This document shows, piece by piece, positions 9,884-18,051 of a stretch of 64,000 bases of DNA. Positions within the stretch are counted from its first letter, which is position 1. The number at the start of each line of letters is the position of its first letter. The notes beneath the pieces are model-generated. The model worked only from the letters and a program-made list of their open reading frames with translations, was not told the origin of the DNA and searched no databases. The translations under genes were made by a program, and so were the position numbers. Origin of the DNA: Ensifer oleiphilus (GTDB taxonomy: Bacteria; Pseudomonadota; Alphaproteobacteria; Rhizobiales; Rhizobiaceae); assembly GCF_013371465.1 (NCBI RefSeq), contig NZ_JABWDU010000004.1, positions 186,001 to 250,000 of the forward strand, written 5' to 3'.

Positions 9884-10861
9884 TCAGGAAAACAGGATCG
9901 ACGACAGCTTGCGGCGGGCGGCGATCGTCGCCGGGTCTTTCGGACCCCAGACTTCGAAGAAGGAGACGAGCTCGCGGCGTGCGCCGTCATCGTCGAAAGC
10001 CCGGTCGCGTTTCATGATCGTCAGCAGGTGATCCGCCGCGCCATTGCGGTCGCCTTCGACGTTGCGGATCTTGGCCAGCATCAGGCGGGCTTCATGGTCG
10101 TCGGGATTGGCTGCCAGGCGCTGTTCCAGAGCATTGGGATCGCCGAGCTTGCGGGCTTCCTCGATCTGGTTGAGCTTCTTGGCAACCGCGCTGATGCCGG
10201 CGTCCTTGGCAAGATCTTCCGGCAGGCTCGTCAGCGCTTCGCGCGCTTCGACAATCTGGCCAAGGGTGATCATGCAATCGACCATGCCGGCAATCGCTAC
10301 GGTATTCTCCGGGTCTGCCTGCAGCACGGCGCCGAAGAGGCCGGCGGCGTTTTCGGCATCGCCCGTTTCCAGCAGAGCCTTGGCATCGGCAAGCACGGCC
10401 TCGATCTCGGCCTTGCTGTCGTCGACGGCAGGGCCGGCGATCTTTTCGATGAATTGCTTGATCTGGCTCTCAGGCACCGCCCCCATGAAGCCGTCGACCG
10501 GTCGCCCGCCGACGAAGGCGATGACGGCGGGGATCGACTGGATGCCGAGCTGGCCGGCGATCGACGGATGGTCGTCGATGTTCATCTTGACGAGCTTCAC
10601 GCGGCCGGCAGCTTCGGTCACGACCTTTTCGATCACCGGGGTCAGCTGCTTGCACGGACCGCACCAGGGTGCCCAGAAGTCGACGAGAACAGGCTGCTGG
10701 CGCGACGCGTCGAGCACATCCTTGGCGAAGTTGGCGGTCGTCGTTTCCTTGATCAGATCGCCGCTTGGGGGCGCGGCTGCCGGCGGCTGGCCGCCAAAGG
10801 AAGCTGAAGCGGTCATCTGGTTGCCGAAGGACCCTGCATAGGGATTGTCGTTGCCCGTCAT
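9884..10861 (-). CDS. Thioredoxin-TPR protein (YbbN/CnoX-like co-chaperone)
   Basis: 325 residues. An N-terminal disordered Gly/Ala/Pro stretch leads to a thioredoxin domain (about residues 35-145) with intact active site FWAPWCGPCKQL and the cis-Pro motif SIPAV. The C-terminal half is TPR-like (DDSKAEIEAVLADAKALLE, ENTVAIAGMVDCMITLGQIV). This is the architecture of E. coli CnoX/YbbN, a redox-protective holdase that hands clients to GroEL; here both active-site Cys are kept, unlike E. coli. GAGGAGAG stands directly before the ATG. Confidence 0.9.
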   Translation of the reverse strand: MTGNDNPYAGSFGNQMTASASFGGQPPAAAPPSGDLIKETTTANFAKDVLDASRQQPVLVDFWAPWCGPCKQLTPVIEKVVTEAAGRVKLVKMNIDDHPSIAGQLGIQSIPAVIAFVGGRPVDGFMGAVPESQIKQFIEKIAGPAVDDSKAEIEAVLADAKALLETGDAENAAGLFGAVLQADPENTVAIAGMVDCMITLGQIVEAREALTSLPEDLAKDAGISAVAKKLNQIEEARKLGDPNALEQRLAANPDDHEARLMLAKIRNVEGDRNGAADHLLTIMKRDRAFDDDGARRELVSFFEVWGPKDPATIAARRKLSSILFS

Positions 10862-10919
10862 TCTTCTCTCCTCGCCGGCTCTTCATCCGGCTTCCTGCAT
10901 TCGCGCCAAAGATCGTATG

Positions 10920-11429
10920 TCAGGCTGTCACTTTCAAGACAAGCGGTTCATGTCCCGTGGCTTCCATGAAGCGCAACAGGTCCTTCGAGCCGATCGAGGT
11001 CGTCGCGTCGTTGGAAAGCGGGTGGCAGTTGATAACATCGAACGCCATCAGGTCTTCGTCGATGATCACCTTGACGTTGCCGCCGGTGTCGTTGATCGCG
11101 CCGAGCGCGGTGACCGCTCCCGGAATGACGCCGAGATATTCCATCAGCTTTTCCGGCTTGCCGAAGGAAACCTTGCTGGCGGCGCCGATGACCTGGTGCA
11201 CCGTCTTCAGATCGACAGTCGCGTGTTCTTCGACGGTCAGGAGGAAATAATTGTCCTTCTTGTCCTTCACGAACAGGTTCTTGGTGTGGCCGCCGGGGAT
11301 TTCGTCACGCAGCGCCACCGATTCGGCCACGGTGAACACGGGCTCGTGTTTTTTTGTGCTGTGTTCGATGCCGAGATCGTCGAGAAAGCGAAAAAGGTCG
11401 TCCGCGGTCTTCGGTTGCGCGTCGTTCAT
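10920..11429 (-). CDS. Prolyl-tRNA deacylase, YbaK/ProX family
   Basis: Trans-editing enzyme that hydrolyses Ala mischarged on tRNA-Pro; 169 residues, single INS-like domain. Conserved YbaK/ProX features are KHEPVFTVAES, HTKNLFVKDKKDNYFLLTVE (the KNLF lysine used in catalysis) and ITDTGG-like INDTGGNVKVIID. The start at 11429 has AGGAGA nine bases upstream; the longer frame to 11600 adds a low-complexity N-terminus and is not supported. The thioredoxin-TPR gene follows 58 bases downstream. Confidence 0.9.
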   Translation of the reverse strand: MNDAQPKTADDLFRFLDDLGIEHSTKKHEPVFTVAESVALRDEIPGGHTKNLFVKDKKDNYFLLTVEEHATVDLKTVHQVIGAASKVSFGKPEKLMEYLGVIPGAVTALGAINDTGGNVKVIIDEDLMAFDVINCHPLSNDATTSIGSKDLLRFMEATGHEPLVLKVTA

Positions 11430-11682
11430 CGGGGTGATTCTCCTGCCGATCGATTTTTTTCCAGTCTGCTTTAGGGGAGAACGGCCGCGCCGTGCAATCT
11501 CAGAGACGGCGGCGCGGGGCGAAAACGCGGCATTTGCGGGCTTCCTGAGGAGGCTCCCAAAAAATATTCGATTTCTCGACATTTCCCTGTTGCATTCCAA
11601 AATCGCTTAGGCCATATAGCGCCCGTCGCCGCAAGTCAGCGGCACCCACGGTCCACCGACTACCCCCGGACCGAGGTAATGA

Positions 11683-11757
11683 GCGGGTGTAGCTCAGGGG
11701 TAGAGCACAACCTTGCCAAGGTTGGGGTCGGGCGTTCGAATCGCCTCACCCGCTCCA
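11683..11757 (+). tRNA. tRNA-Gly (anticodon GCC)
   Basis: Full cloverleaf: acceptor GCGGGTG/CACCCGC, D-arm GCTC..GAGC, anticodon stem CAACC/GGTTG with loop TTGCCAA (anticodon GCC), T-arm GGGCG-TTCGAAT-CGCCT, discriminator T and encoded CCA at 11755-11757. Reads GGC/GGU glycine codons. Confidence 0.98.
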
Positions 11758-11887
11758 ATTTTCCCAACCGATTGTAATATAAATATTCTTCGCCTCGGGC
11801 GAAGCGCTGAATAATTCGGACAGGCGTCAGCCGTGCGGCTAACGTTCGCGGCAATGCACGCGTCACCGATCGTCTCGGCAAAAATCC

Positions 11888-12910
11888 TCAGCTCTTCATG
11901 AAGACGTAATCCGTTTCCTGGCGACGGGTCTCGCCGGGACGCAGAACGGCGTTCGGAAAGCCCTGGTGATTGACGGCATCCGGCCACACCTGGGTTTCCA
12001 GGCAGAAGCCGGCAAAGGCGCCATAGCGGCGTCCTTCGAGGCCGGGCACCGGCACGTCGAGCTTGAAGCCGGTATAGAGCTGGACGCCGGGCTCGGTCGT
12101 CAGCACTTCCATCGTCACGCCGGAATTGAGGCTGCGTGCAAGAGCGACGGAATGTTTTGCCATGCGCTCCGGCGAAAGACAGAAATTGTGATCGTAGGCG
12201 ATGCGTTTACCCTCGGTCTGGCGCCTGAGCGATGTCATCTCCCTGAGATCGAAGGCAGTGCCTTCGACCGGGCGGATTTCACCGGTTGGGACCTGGCGTT
12301 CGTTGGTCGGCAGATAGTGGTCGGCGGCAATCATGATATCATGGCCGAGCGCTTCCGCGCCGCCATCGAGATTGAAGTAGCTGTGCTGGCAGACATTCGC
12401 GAGCGTCGGCCGGTCCGTCTCCGTCTCGTAGACGACGCTGAGCACGCCGCCGGGCTTCAGCTGGTAGGTGCAGCGGGTTTGACAGTTGCCAGGATATCCA
12501 GCGCGGCCATCCGGGTCGATGATCTCCAGCGTGACGCTGTCGCGCGTCCGCTCGACGATCGTCCAGTTGCGCTTTCCGATGTTGTCGCTGCCGCCGTGCA
12601 GGTGCGTCACGCCCTTTTCGTTCAATTCGAGCTGATGGGGCTCGCCATCGAGCATGAAGCGCCCGTCGCCGATGCGGTTGGCACAGCGGCCGGGCGTCGC
12701 GCCGAAATAAGGGGAATGGGCGACATAGCTTTCGAGATCGGTAAAGCCGAGCACCAGCGGCGGCTCATGGCCCTCCAGCCGCAGGTCCTGGATCACGCTT
12801 CCCCAGGTAAGAATATGGGCGGTCAGGCCGCCACCGGAAAGTGCAACACGGTGAACAGGCTCACCCGATGACAGGTGTCCGAAGATATCCGTGTCCGCAT
12901 GCTTGTCCAT
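11888..12910 (-). CDS. galM: Aldose 1-epimerase (mutarotase)
   Basis: Interconverts alpha and beta anomers of aldoses; cytoplasmic beta-sandwich enzyme, 340 residues. Visible are the substrate-binding HLHGGSDNIGKRNW, the catalytic His in VCQHSYFNLDGG and the catalytic Glu in CLETQVWPDAVNH. GGGGAGA lies nine bases before the ATG at 12910; the in-frame ATG at 12952 adds 14 unlike residues. It is the third gene after metA and the VWA gene, with an 87-base gap, so it may still be on that transcript. Confidence 0.92.
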   Translation of the reverse strand: MDKHADTDIFGHLSSGEPVHRVALSGGGLTAHILTWGSVIQDLRLEGHEPPLVLGFTDLESYVAHSPYFGATPGRCANRIGDGRFMLDGEPHQLELNEKGVTHLHGGSDNIGKRNWTIVERTRDSVTLEIIDPDGRAGYPGNCQTRCTYQLKPGGVLSVVYETETDRPTLANVCQHSYFNLDGGAEALGHDIMIAADHYLPTNERQVPTGEIRPVEGTAFDLREMTSLRRQTEGKRIAYDHNFCLSPERMAKHSVALARSLNSGVTMEVLTTEPGVQLYTGFKLDVPVPGLEGRRYGAFAGFCLETQVWPDAVNHQGFPNAVLRPGETRRQETDYVFMKS

Positions 12911-12997
12911 CGTCTGGTTCTCCCCGTCCTTGCGGCAAGCAACCTGCGTCATTTCCTGGGGATCGGCAACCGGAAATCGAGATTTTCTGCGGTAGAT

Positions 12998-14182
12998 TCA
13001 GCGCGATAGTTGTTTCGTCGCTTCCTGCAGTCCGGCAAGCGTCAAAGGAAACATGCGGCCTGCGAAGAGGGTCCTGATCATGCCGATCGACTGGGTATGG
13101 CGCCAGTGCTGCTCTGCAACGGGATTGAGCCAGATGGAGCGGGGAAAGTGGGCGGCGATGCGCGAGAGCCAGAGGCCACCGGCCTCGTCGTTCCAATGCT
13201 CGACCGAGCCGCCGGGATGGCTGATCTCATAAGGGCTCATCGAGGCATCGCCGACGAAGATCGCGCGGTAGTCGCTGCCGTAGGTGCGCAGCAGCTCCGT
13301 CGTGCGGGTGATGTCGGCGCGGCGGCGGCGATTGTCCTTCCACAGGCCTTCGTAGACGCAGTTGTGGAAATAGAAATGCTCCATGTGGCGGAATTCGCCG
13401 CGCGCGGCCGAAAACAGCTCCTCGACGATGCGGATATGGTCGTCCATCGAGCCGCCGACGTCGAAGAACATCAGGAGCTTGACGGCGTTGCGTCGTTCCG
13501 GCCGGGTCACGACATCGAGATAACCGTGCTCGGCGGTGGCACGGATCGTGCCGGAAAGGTCGAGTTCGTCGGCAGCACCTTGGCGCACCCAGCGCCTGAG
13601 CCGCTTGAGCGCCACCTTGATGTTGCGCGTGCCAAGCTCGACCGTGTCGTCGTAATCCTTGAACTCGCGCCGGTCCCAGACCTTGACGGCACGGCGGTGG
13701 CGCGAGCCGTCCTGGCCGATCCTGACCCCTTCGGGATTGTAGCCATAGGCGCCGAAGGGTGAGGTGCCGGCGGTGCCGATCCATTTTGAGCCGCCCTGGT
13801 GGCGCCCCTCCTGCTCGCGGAGCCGCTGGCGCAAAGTCTCCATCAGCGTCTCGAAGCCGCCGAGGCTTTCGACCAGGCGTTTTTCTTCTTCCGTCAGATA
13901 CTTCTCGGCCAGCTTGCGCAGCCATTCCTCGGGGATCGCCGCCTGCTCGAAATCATCAGCGGGGGTGATGGCCTCAAGGCCGGAAAAGCAATGCCGAAAC
14001 ACGCCGTCGAAGCGGTCGATATGGCGTTCGTCCTTCACCAGCGCCGTGCGGGCGAGAAAGTAGAACGCCTCGATATCGAAGGTGGCGATACCCGCCTCCA
14101 GGCCCTCGATCAGGGACAGGAATTCCCGGAGCGTCACCGGGATCTTCGCAGCCTTCAATTCGAGGAAGAAGGGGATGAACAT
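12998..14182 (-). CDS. VWA domain protein, CoxE-like (COG3825)
   Basis: 394 residues. The N-terminal half has the CoxE-type helical region (MFIPFFLELKAAKIPVTLRE...). The VWA domain begins near KLLMFFDVGGSMDDHIR; the metal-ion-dependent adhesion site reads DxGxS instead of the common DxSxS. VWA proteins of this class work with MoxR-family AAA+ ATPases in protein assembly or cofactor insertion (established for the family); a MoxR gene is 1.7 kb upstream at 15893-16732. The ATG is only six bases past the metA stop, so this gene is probably cotranscribed with metA. Target unknown. Confidence 0.88.
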   Translation of the reverse strand: MFIPFFLELKAAKIPVTLREFLSLIEGLEAGIATFDIEAFYFLARTALVKDERHIDRFDGVFRHCFSGLEAITPADDFEQAAIPEEWLRKLAEKYLTEEEKRLVESLGGFETLMETLRQRLREQEGRHQGGSKWIGTAGTSPFGAYGYNPEGVRIGQDGSRHRRAVKVWDRREFKDYDDTVELGTRNIKVALKRLRRWVRQGAADELDLSGTIRATAEHGYLDVVTRPERRNAVKLLMFFDVGGSMDDHIRIVEELFSAARGEFRHMEHFYFHNCVYEGLWKDNRRRRADITRTTELLRTYGSDYRAIFVGDASMSPYEISHPGGSVEHWNDEAGGLWLSRIAAHFPRSIWLNPVAEQHWRHTQSIGMIRTLFAGRMFPLTLAGLQEATKQLSR

Positions 14183-14188
14183 TTGGCT

Positions 14189-15115
14189 TCAGTCTTGTTC
14201 TTTGCCGATCAGGTCCATGTCGTAAGGGGTCGTCTGGTACATCTCGTTGATCCAGTTGCCGAAGAACAGATGCGCGTGGCTGCGCCAGCGGTTCTGCGGC
14301 GGCAGGGTCGGATCGTTGTGCGGGAAATAGTCGTGCGGCATCTTGATCGGCACGCCCGCATCCACGTCCCGGAAATACTCGTCCGACAGCGAGGTGGAAT
14401 CATACTCCACGTGATTGAACATGTAGAGGCGCTTGCCCTTCTTCTCGTGCACGAGGCAGACGCCCATCTCCTTCGATTCCATCAGGATCTCGAGGTCGGC
14501 GACCCCATTGATGTCGGCGCGGCGCACTTCGGTCCAGCGCGACACCGGCACGGCGAAGTCGTCGGAAAAGCCATTGAGATAGACGGAGGAGGGCTGCAGG
14601 TTCTGGTGGCGATAGACGCCGAAGGCTTTCTCCTTAAGCAGGTATTTCGGCACGCCGTGGAAATGATAGATCGCCGCCATCGCGCCCCAGCAGACGTTGA
14701 GCGTCGAATGCACGTTGGTCGTCGTCCAGTCGAGGATGCGCTTCAACTCGTCCCAGTAGGTGACGTCCTCGTATTCCAGTGTTTCGACGGGCGCACCGGT
14801 GATGATGAAGCCGTCGAACTTGCGGTCCTTCACCTCCTCCCAGGTCTGGTAGAAAGCGAGCAGGTGTTCCTCGGACGTGTTCTTCGCCCGGTGCGCGCCG
14901 ATGCGGATCAGCGACAGCTCGACCTGCAGCGGCGAGGCGCCGATCAGGCGCGCCATCTGGATCTCGGTCTTGACCTTGTTCGGCATGAGGTTGAGGAGCC
15001 CGATCTGGAGCGGACGGATATCCTGACGGATCGCCACGGTCTCGGTCATCACCCGCACGCCCTCGGTCGCGAGGGTTTCGAAGGCGGGCAGCGTATCGGG
15101 TATCTTGATGGGCAT
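14189..15115 (-). CDS. metA: Homoserine O-acetyltransferase, MetA type
   Basis: First committed step of methionine synthesis; 308 residues. The catalytic Cys142 is in [13 protein letters not shown] and the His/Glu pair in FNHVEYDS. Residue 111, which sets acyl donor choice in the MetA family, is Glu (ITGAPVE111), the state linked to acetyl-CoA use; E. coli-type succinyltransferases have Gly there. The usual annotation homoserine O-succinyltransferase is therefore likely wrong. GGAAG lies four bases before the ATG. A SAM-II riboswitch and terminator precede it. Confidence 0.95.
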   Translation of the reverse strand: MPIKIPDTLPAFETLATEGVRVMTETVAIRQDIRPLQIGLLNLMPNKVKTEIQMARLIGASPLQVELSLIRIGAHRAKNTSEEHLLAFYQTWEEVKDRKFDGFIITGAPVETLEYEDVTYWDELKRILDWTTTNVHSTLNVCWGAMAAIYHFHGVPKYLLKEKAFGVYRHQNLQPSSVYLNGFSDDFAVPVSRWTEVRRADINGVADLEILMESKEMGVCLVHEKKGKRLYMFNHVEYDSTSLSDEYFRDVDAGVPIKMPHDYFPHNDPTLPPQNRWRSHAHLFFGNWINEMYQTTPYDMDLIGKEQD

Positions 15116-15137
15116 GGGGCTTCCACTCGATCAATAC

Positions 15138-15169
15138 AAAAAAACCGGCGGCGATTGATCGCGACCGGT
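15138..15169 (-). terminator. Riboswitch-linked terminator before metA
   Basis: On the minus strand ACCGG pairs with CCGGT (15165-15169 with 15144-15148), inside which GCGAT pairs with ATCGC, followed by seven T. It lies 25 bases after the SAM-II aptamer and 22 bases before the metA ATG, so it can act as the expression platform for SAM-dependent attenuation. Confidence 0.85.
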
Positions 15170-15194
15170 CCTCGGAAAATCCACGTTTCCTCGG

Positions 15195-15247
15195 CCCTTT
15201 AGCGATTTGTTTAACGTGGCTGCAAGCCGGCCGGCCAAATCACCACG
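15195..15247 (-). ncRNA. SAM-II (SAM_alpha) riboswitch
   Basis: On the minus strand the element opens CGTGGTGATTTG, has the conserved GGCTTGCAGCCACG, where CCACG closes P1 with the opening CGTGG, then TTAAACAAATCGCTAAAGGG with the 3' pseudoknot strand. These blocks and their spacing match the SAM-II class known from upstream of metA/metX in rhizobia and relatives. SAM binding is expected to lower expression of metA and of anything cotranscribed with it (the VWA gene). Confidence 0.93.
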
Positions 15248-15309
15248 GATTATTTGATAGCGCGGCAGGGGCGCGGGGGTCAATGAAAAACGATTCGCCG
15301 GCTAGAAGG

Positions 15310-15466
15310 CCCCTCATCCCGCTGCCGCGACCTTCTCCCCGCAGGCGGGGAGAAGGACCAATGCCGCGGCCGCTTTGTTCCATTTTAGGCTTGCAGCAGG
15401 CGGCGAGCTCACCGGCTGCCTGCGTCCCCTCGCCCCGCCTGCGGGGAGAGGGCTAGGGTGAGGGGC
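15310..15466 (-). repeat. RIME-like palindromic intergenic element, copy B
   Basis: Inverted relative to copy A: reading the minus strand it opens GCCCCTCACCCTAGCCCTCT and the first palindrome matches copy A base for base (CTCCCCGCAGGCGGGGCGAG). A second palindrome CCTTCTCCCCGCAGGCGGGG lies at the other end. It abuts and contributes to the 3' end of the Nudix gene, whose TAG stop (15453-15455) is inside CCCTAGCC. Confidence 0.87.
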
Positions 15467-15896
15467 AATCTCGCAGCAAGTGCAGAGCGTCCTGCATGCC
15501 ATAGCCGAGCCGGGGCGCGGCCTCATCAAAACCGAGCCAGAAGAAGTGAAAACGGATCGGCTCGCCGCCGCCGAAAGGCGTCATTTCCTGATGCAACCAG
15601 GTCTGCCGATGTTCGCCGGCAAGCGCGACGTGAAAATAATGTCGGCGATGGCAAATGGCCCGGCCATCTTTCAGGAAGGAATAGTCCTGCGTGAAGAGGT
15701 GGACGAGCCTTTCTGGCGGCGCCAATCCGGTCTCCTCGACAAATTCGCGCAAGGCGGCGTCTTGCGGGCTTTCGCCGGGCTCAATCGTGCCGCCCGGGAC
15801 CTGCAGGTCCACATCGGGAAAGTCCGGCTCGTCGAAAACGAGCAGCTGCTCCTGCCAGGTGGCGTAGATCAGCACCTTGTGCGCGTCGGGCCTCAC
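15453..15896 (-). CDS. Nudix hydrolase
   Basis: 147 residues, single Nudix domain. The Nudix box GGTIEPGESPQD..REFVEETGL fits GX5EX7REUXEEXGU exactly (around residues 35-57). Substrate cannot be assigned. The GTG start overlaps the MoxR stop by four bases (GTGA), so translation is probably coupled. The final four residues (CPSP) and the stop codon are encoded by the adjoining RIME-like repeat, suggesting that the repeat replaced the original C-terminus. Confidence 0.88.
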   Translation of the reverse strand: MRPDAHKVLIYATWQEQLLVFDEPDFPDVDLQVPGGTIEPGESPQDAALREFVEETGLAPPERLVHLFTQDYSFLKDGRAICHRRHYFHVALAGEHRQTWLHQEMTPFGGGEPIRFHFFWLGFDEAAPRLGYGMQDALHLLRDCPSP

Positions 15897-16732
15897 TGGT
15901 CGCGGCGCGCCATGAAGGCCAAGCGTTCGAAGAGGTGGACGTCCTGCTCGTTCTTCAAGAGCGCACCATGCAGCTTCGGCAGCATGGTTTTCGGGTCGGC
16001 GCGCAGGTCGGCCGGGTCGATCTCGTCGGCGACGAGCAGGCGGATCCAGTCCAATGCCTCGGAAGTCGATGGTTTTTTCTTCAGCCCCGGCACCTGGCGG
16101 ATGTCGTAGAAGGCGGCAAGGGCTGCCGAAAGCAGGGTTTTGCGAATGCCGGGATAGTGCACCTCGACGATGCGGGCGAGCGTGTCGGCATCTGGAAAGC
16201 GGATATAGTGGAAGAAGCAGCGGCGCAGGAAGGCGTCCGGCAGCTCCTTCTCGTTGTTGGAGGTGATGATGACGATCGGCCGCTGGCGGGCCCGGATCGT
16301 CTCATTGGTCTCATAGACGTGGAACTCCATGCGGTCGAGTTCCTGCAGCAGGTCGTTCGGAAACTCGATGTCGGCCTTGTCGATCTCGTCGATCAAAAGC
16401 ACCACCCGTTTGCCGGCCTCGAATGCCTGCCAGAGCTTGCCCTTGCGAATGTAGTTCTTGACGTCGTTGACGCGCGCGTCGCCGAGTTGGCTGTCGCGCA
16501 GGCGCGAGACGGCGTCATATTCATAGAGCCCCTGCTGCGCCTTGGTTGTCGACTTGACGCTCCATTCGATGAGCTCGAGACCGAGGGCGGCCGCAATCTG
16601 GCGGGCAAGTTCGGTCTTGCCGGTGCCGGGCTCGCCCTTGACGAGCAGCGGCCGTTCCAGCCGGATCGCGGCGTTGACCGCGATCATCAGGTCCTTGTCG
16701 GCGATATAGTCGGCGGTGCCTTCGAATTGCAT
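15893..16732 (-). CDS. MoxR-family AAA+ ATPase
   Basis: 279 residues. Walker A GEPGTGKT, Walker B VVLLIDEIDKAD, sensor-1 IVIITSNNEKELPD and an Arg-finger segment AFLRRCFFHYI show an intact AAA+ module of the MoxR class. These ATPases act with VWA proteins as chaperone-like assembly or metal-insertion factors; the likely partner here is the CoxE-like protein at 12998-14182. The ATG at 16732 follows GGAAGAAG; an upstream ATG at 16759 is less likely. It is coupled to the downstream Nudix gene. Confidence 0.9.
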   Translation of the reverse strand: MQFEGTADYIADKDLMIAVNAAIRLERPLLVKGEPGTGKTELARQIAAALGLELIEWSVKSTTKAQQGLYEYDAVSRLRDSQLGDARVNDVKNYIRKGKLWQAFEAGKRVVLLIDEIDKADIEFPNDLLQELDRMEFHVYETNETIRARQRPIVIITSNNEKELPDAFLRRCFFHYIRFPDADTLARIVEVHYPGIRKTLLSAALAAFYDIRQVPGLKKKPSTSEALDWIRLLVADEIDPADLRADPKTMLPKLHGALLKNEQDVHLFERLAFMARRDQ

Positions 16733-16854
16733 GGGCTTCTTCCGGTCGTGGCGATGCACACGATGGGTCTGCGGTGAGACCCGTCGTCATACGTCTGCAG
16801 TAGCGCATAAGCGGGGTGGGTGCCAATGCCGTGTCGTCTGCCGCTGGCCACAGG

Positions 16855-17235
16855 TCAACCGCGGAAGGCGGTGACCTCGATCTCGATCAGCATTTCCGGG
16901 CGGATGAGATCGCAGACGATCATGGTGGCGGCCGGGCGGATCTCGCCGAACATCTCGCCGAAGATCGGGAAAACCCGATCGGCGAAGCTGGCATCGGTGA
17001 CGTAGTAGTGGTTGCGCACCACGTCCGAAAGCGAGAAGCCCGCCTCCTTCAGCGCGCCCTCGATCGTCTTCAGGCAATTGCGTGCCTGGTCTTCCACCGT
17101 TTCCGGCATGGTCATGGTGGCGTAGTCGTAGCCGGTGGTGCCGGAAACGAAACACCAGTCGCCCTTGGCGACGGCACGCGAATAGCCTGCCGTCTTCTCG
17201 AAGGGCGACCCGGAGGAGATGAGCTTGCGCGTCAT
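16855..17235 (-). CDS. Rid (YjgF/YER057c) family protein lacking the RidA arginine
   Basis: 126 residues, the normal single-domain size. The family pattern is clear in WCFVSGTTGYDYATMTMPET, QARNCLKTIEGALKEAGFSL and IEIEVTAF. RidA enamine/imine deaminases use an Arg in PARSC; the aligned position here is Ala (RPAATMIV), so this belongs to an Arg-less Rid subgroup and imine deaminase activity should not be assumed. It lies nine bases past leuD, most likely in the same transcript. Confidence 0.88.
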   Translation of the reverse strand: MTRKLISSGSPFEKTAGYSRAVAKGDWCFVSGTTGYDYATMTMPETVEDQARNCLKTIEGALKEAGFSLSDVVRNHYYVTDASFADRVFPIFGEMFGEIRPAATMIVCDLIRPEMLIEIEVTAFRG

Positions 17236-17244
17236 CCCTTCAGC

Positions 17245-17850
17245 TCAGGCCCAGGGGCGCGAGGCGGCGGTCGACTTTTCGAAGCTGTCGATGGCCGTTG
17301 CCTTCTCCAGCGTCAGGCCGATATCGTCGAGGCCGTTCAGCAGGCAGTGGCGCTTGAAGGCATCGATCTCGAACTTGACAGTGCCGCCATCAGGGCCGGT
17401 GATTTCCTGGGATTCCAGGTCGATCGACAGGATTGCGTTGGAACCGCGCGATGCGTCGTCCATCAGCTTGTCCAGGTTCTCCTGGCTGACGACGATCGGC
17501 AGGATGCCGTTCTTGAAACAGTTGTTGTAGAAGATGTCGGCAAACGAGGTCGAGATCACGCAGCGGATGCCGAAGTCGAGAAGCGCCCACGGCGCATGCT
17601 CGCGCGAGGAGCCGCAGCCGAAGTTGTCGCCGGCGACCAGGATCTTGGCGTTCTGGTAAGCGGGCTTGTTGAGCACGAAGTCCGGGTTGACCGAGCCGTC
17701 TTCGTTGTAGCGTGCTTCGGCGAAAAGCCCGGTGCCGAGGCCGGTGCGCTTGATCGTCTTCAGGTAATCCTTCGGAATGATCATGTCCGTGTCGACGTTG
17801 ACGACGGGGAGGGGAGCGGCGACGCCGGTGAGCTTGACGAACTTTTCCAT
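17245..17850 (-). CDS. leuD: 3-isopropylmalate dehydratase small subunit
   Basis: Swivel-domain subunit of the leucine-pathway isomerase, working with LeuC (not in this window); 201 residues. Recognisable are [30 protein letters not shown], and the conserved substrate-recognition block [17 protein letters not shown]. The ending [18 protein letters not shown] is typical. The Rid gene follows nine bases later. Confidence 0.96.
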   Translation of the reverse strand: MEKFVKLTGVAAPLPVVNVDTDMIIPKDYLKTIKRTGLGTGLFAEARYNEDGSVNPDFVLNKPAYQNAKILVAGDNFGCGSSREHAPWALLDFGIRCVISTSFADIFYNNCFKNGILPIVVSQENLDKLMDDASRGSNAILSIDLESQEITGPDGGTVKFEIDAFKRHCLLNGLDDIGLTLEKATAIDSFEKSTAASRPWA

Positions 17851-17930
17851 AACTTCAGGCCTTCGATTTCAGCGAAATGTTGCGTAAGCGTTTAGATCAG
17901 TTTTGCGCCGAAATGAAGGAAAATCTATCC

Positions 17931-17972
17931 CGAAAATGCTTGCCGGGCGGGGGAAATCGCCTGCCCGGCAAG
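17931..17972 (-). terminator. Candidate terminator of the VOC gene
   Basis: Perfect 10-bp inverted repeat CTTGCCGGGC/GCCCGGCAAG (17939-17948 with 17963-17972), loop 14 bases. On the minus strand it is followed by CATTTTC, a short T run. It lies about 80 bases past the VOC-protein stop. Confidence 0.55.
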
Positions 17973-18051
17973 TGTTGCAGCGGCTGTTGTCTGCGTTGGA
18001 GCGCCTTGGCCGCTCGGCTTTGCGGACACCGGCCGGATTCTGGTGCGGGTT

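Noticed and set aside
12998-16732. A MoxR-VWA-centred defence or conflict system
   Set aside because: Neighbours are metabolic (metA, galM, Nudix); no effector or mobile genes are nearby.
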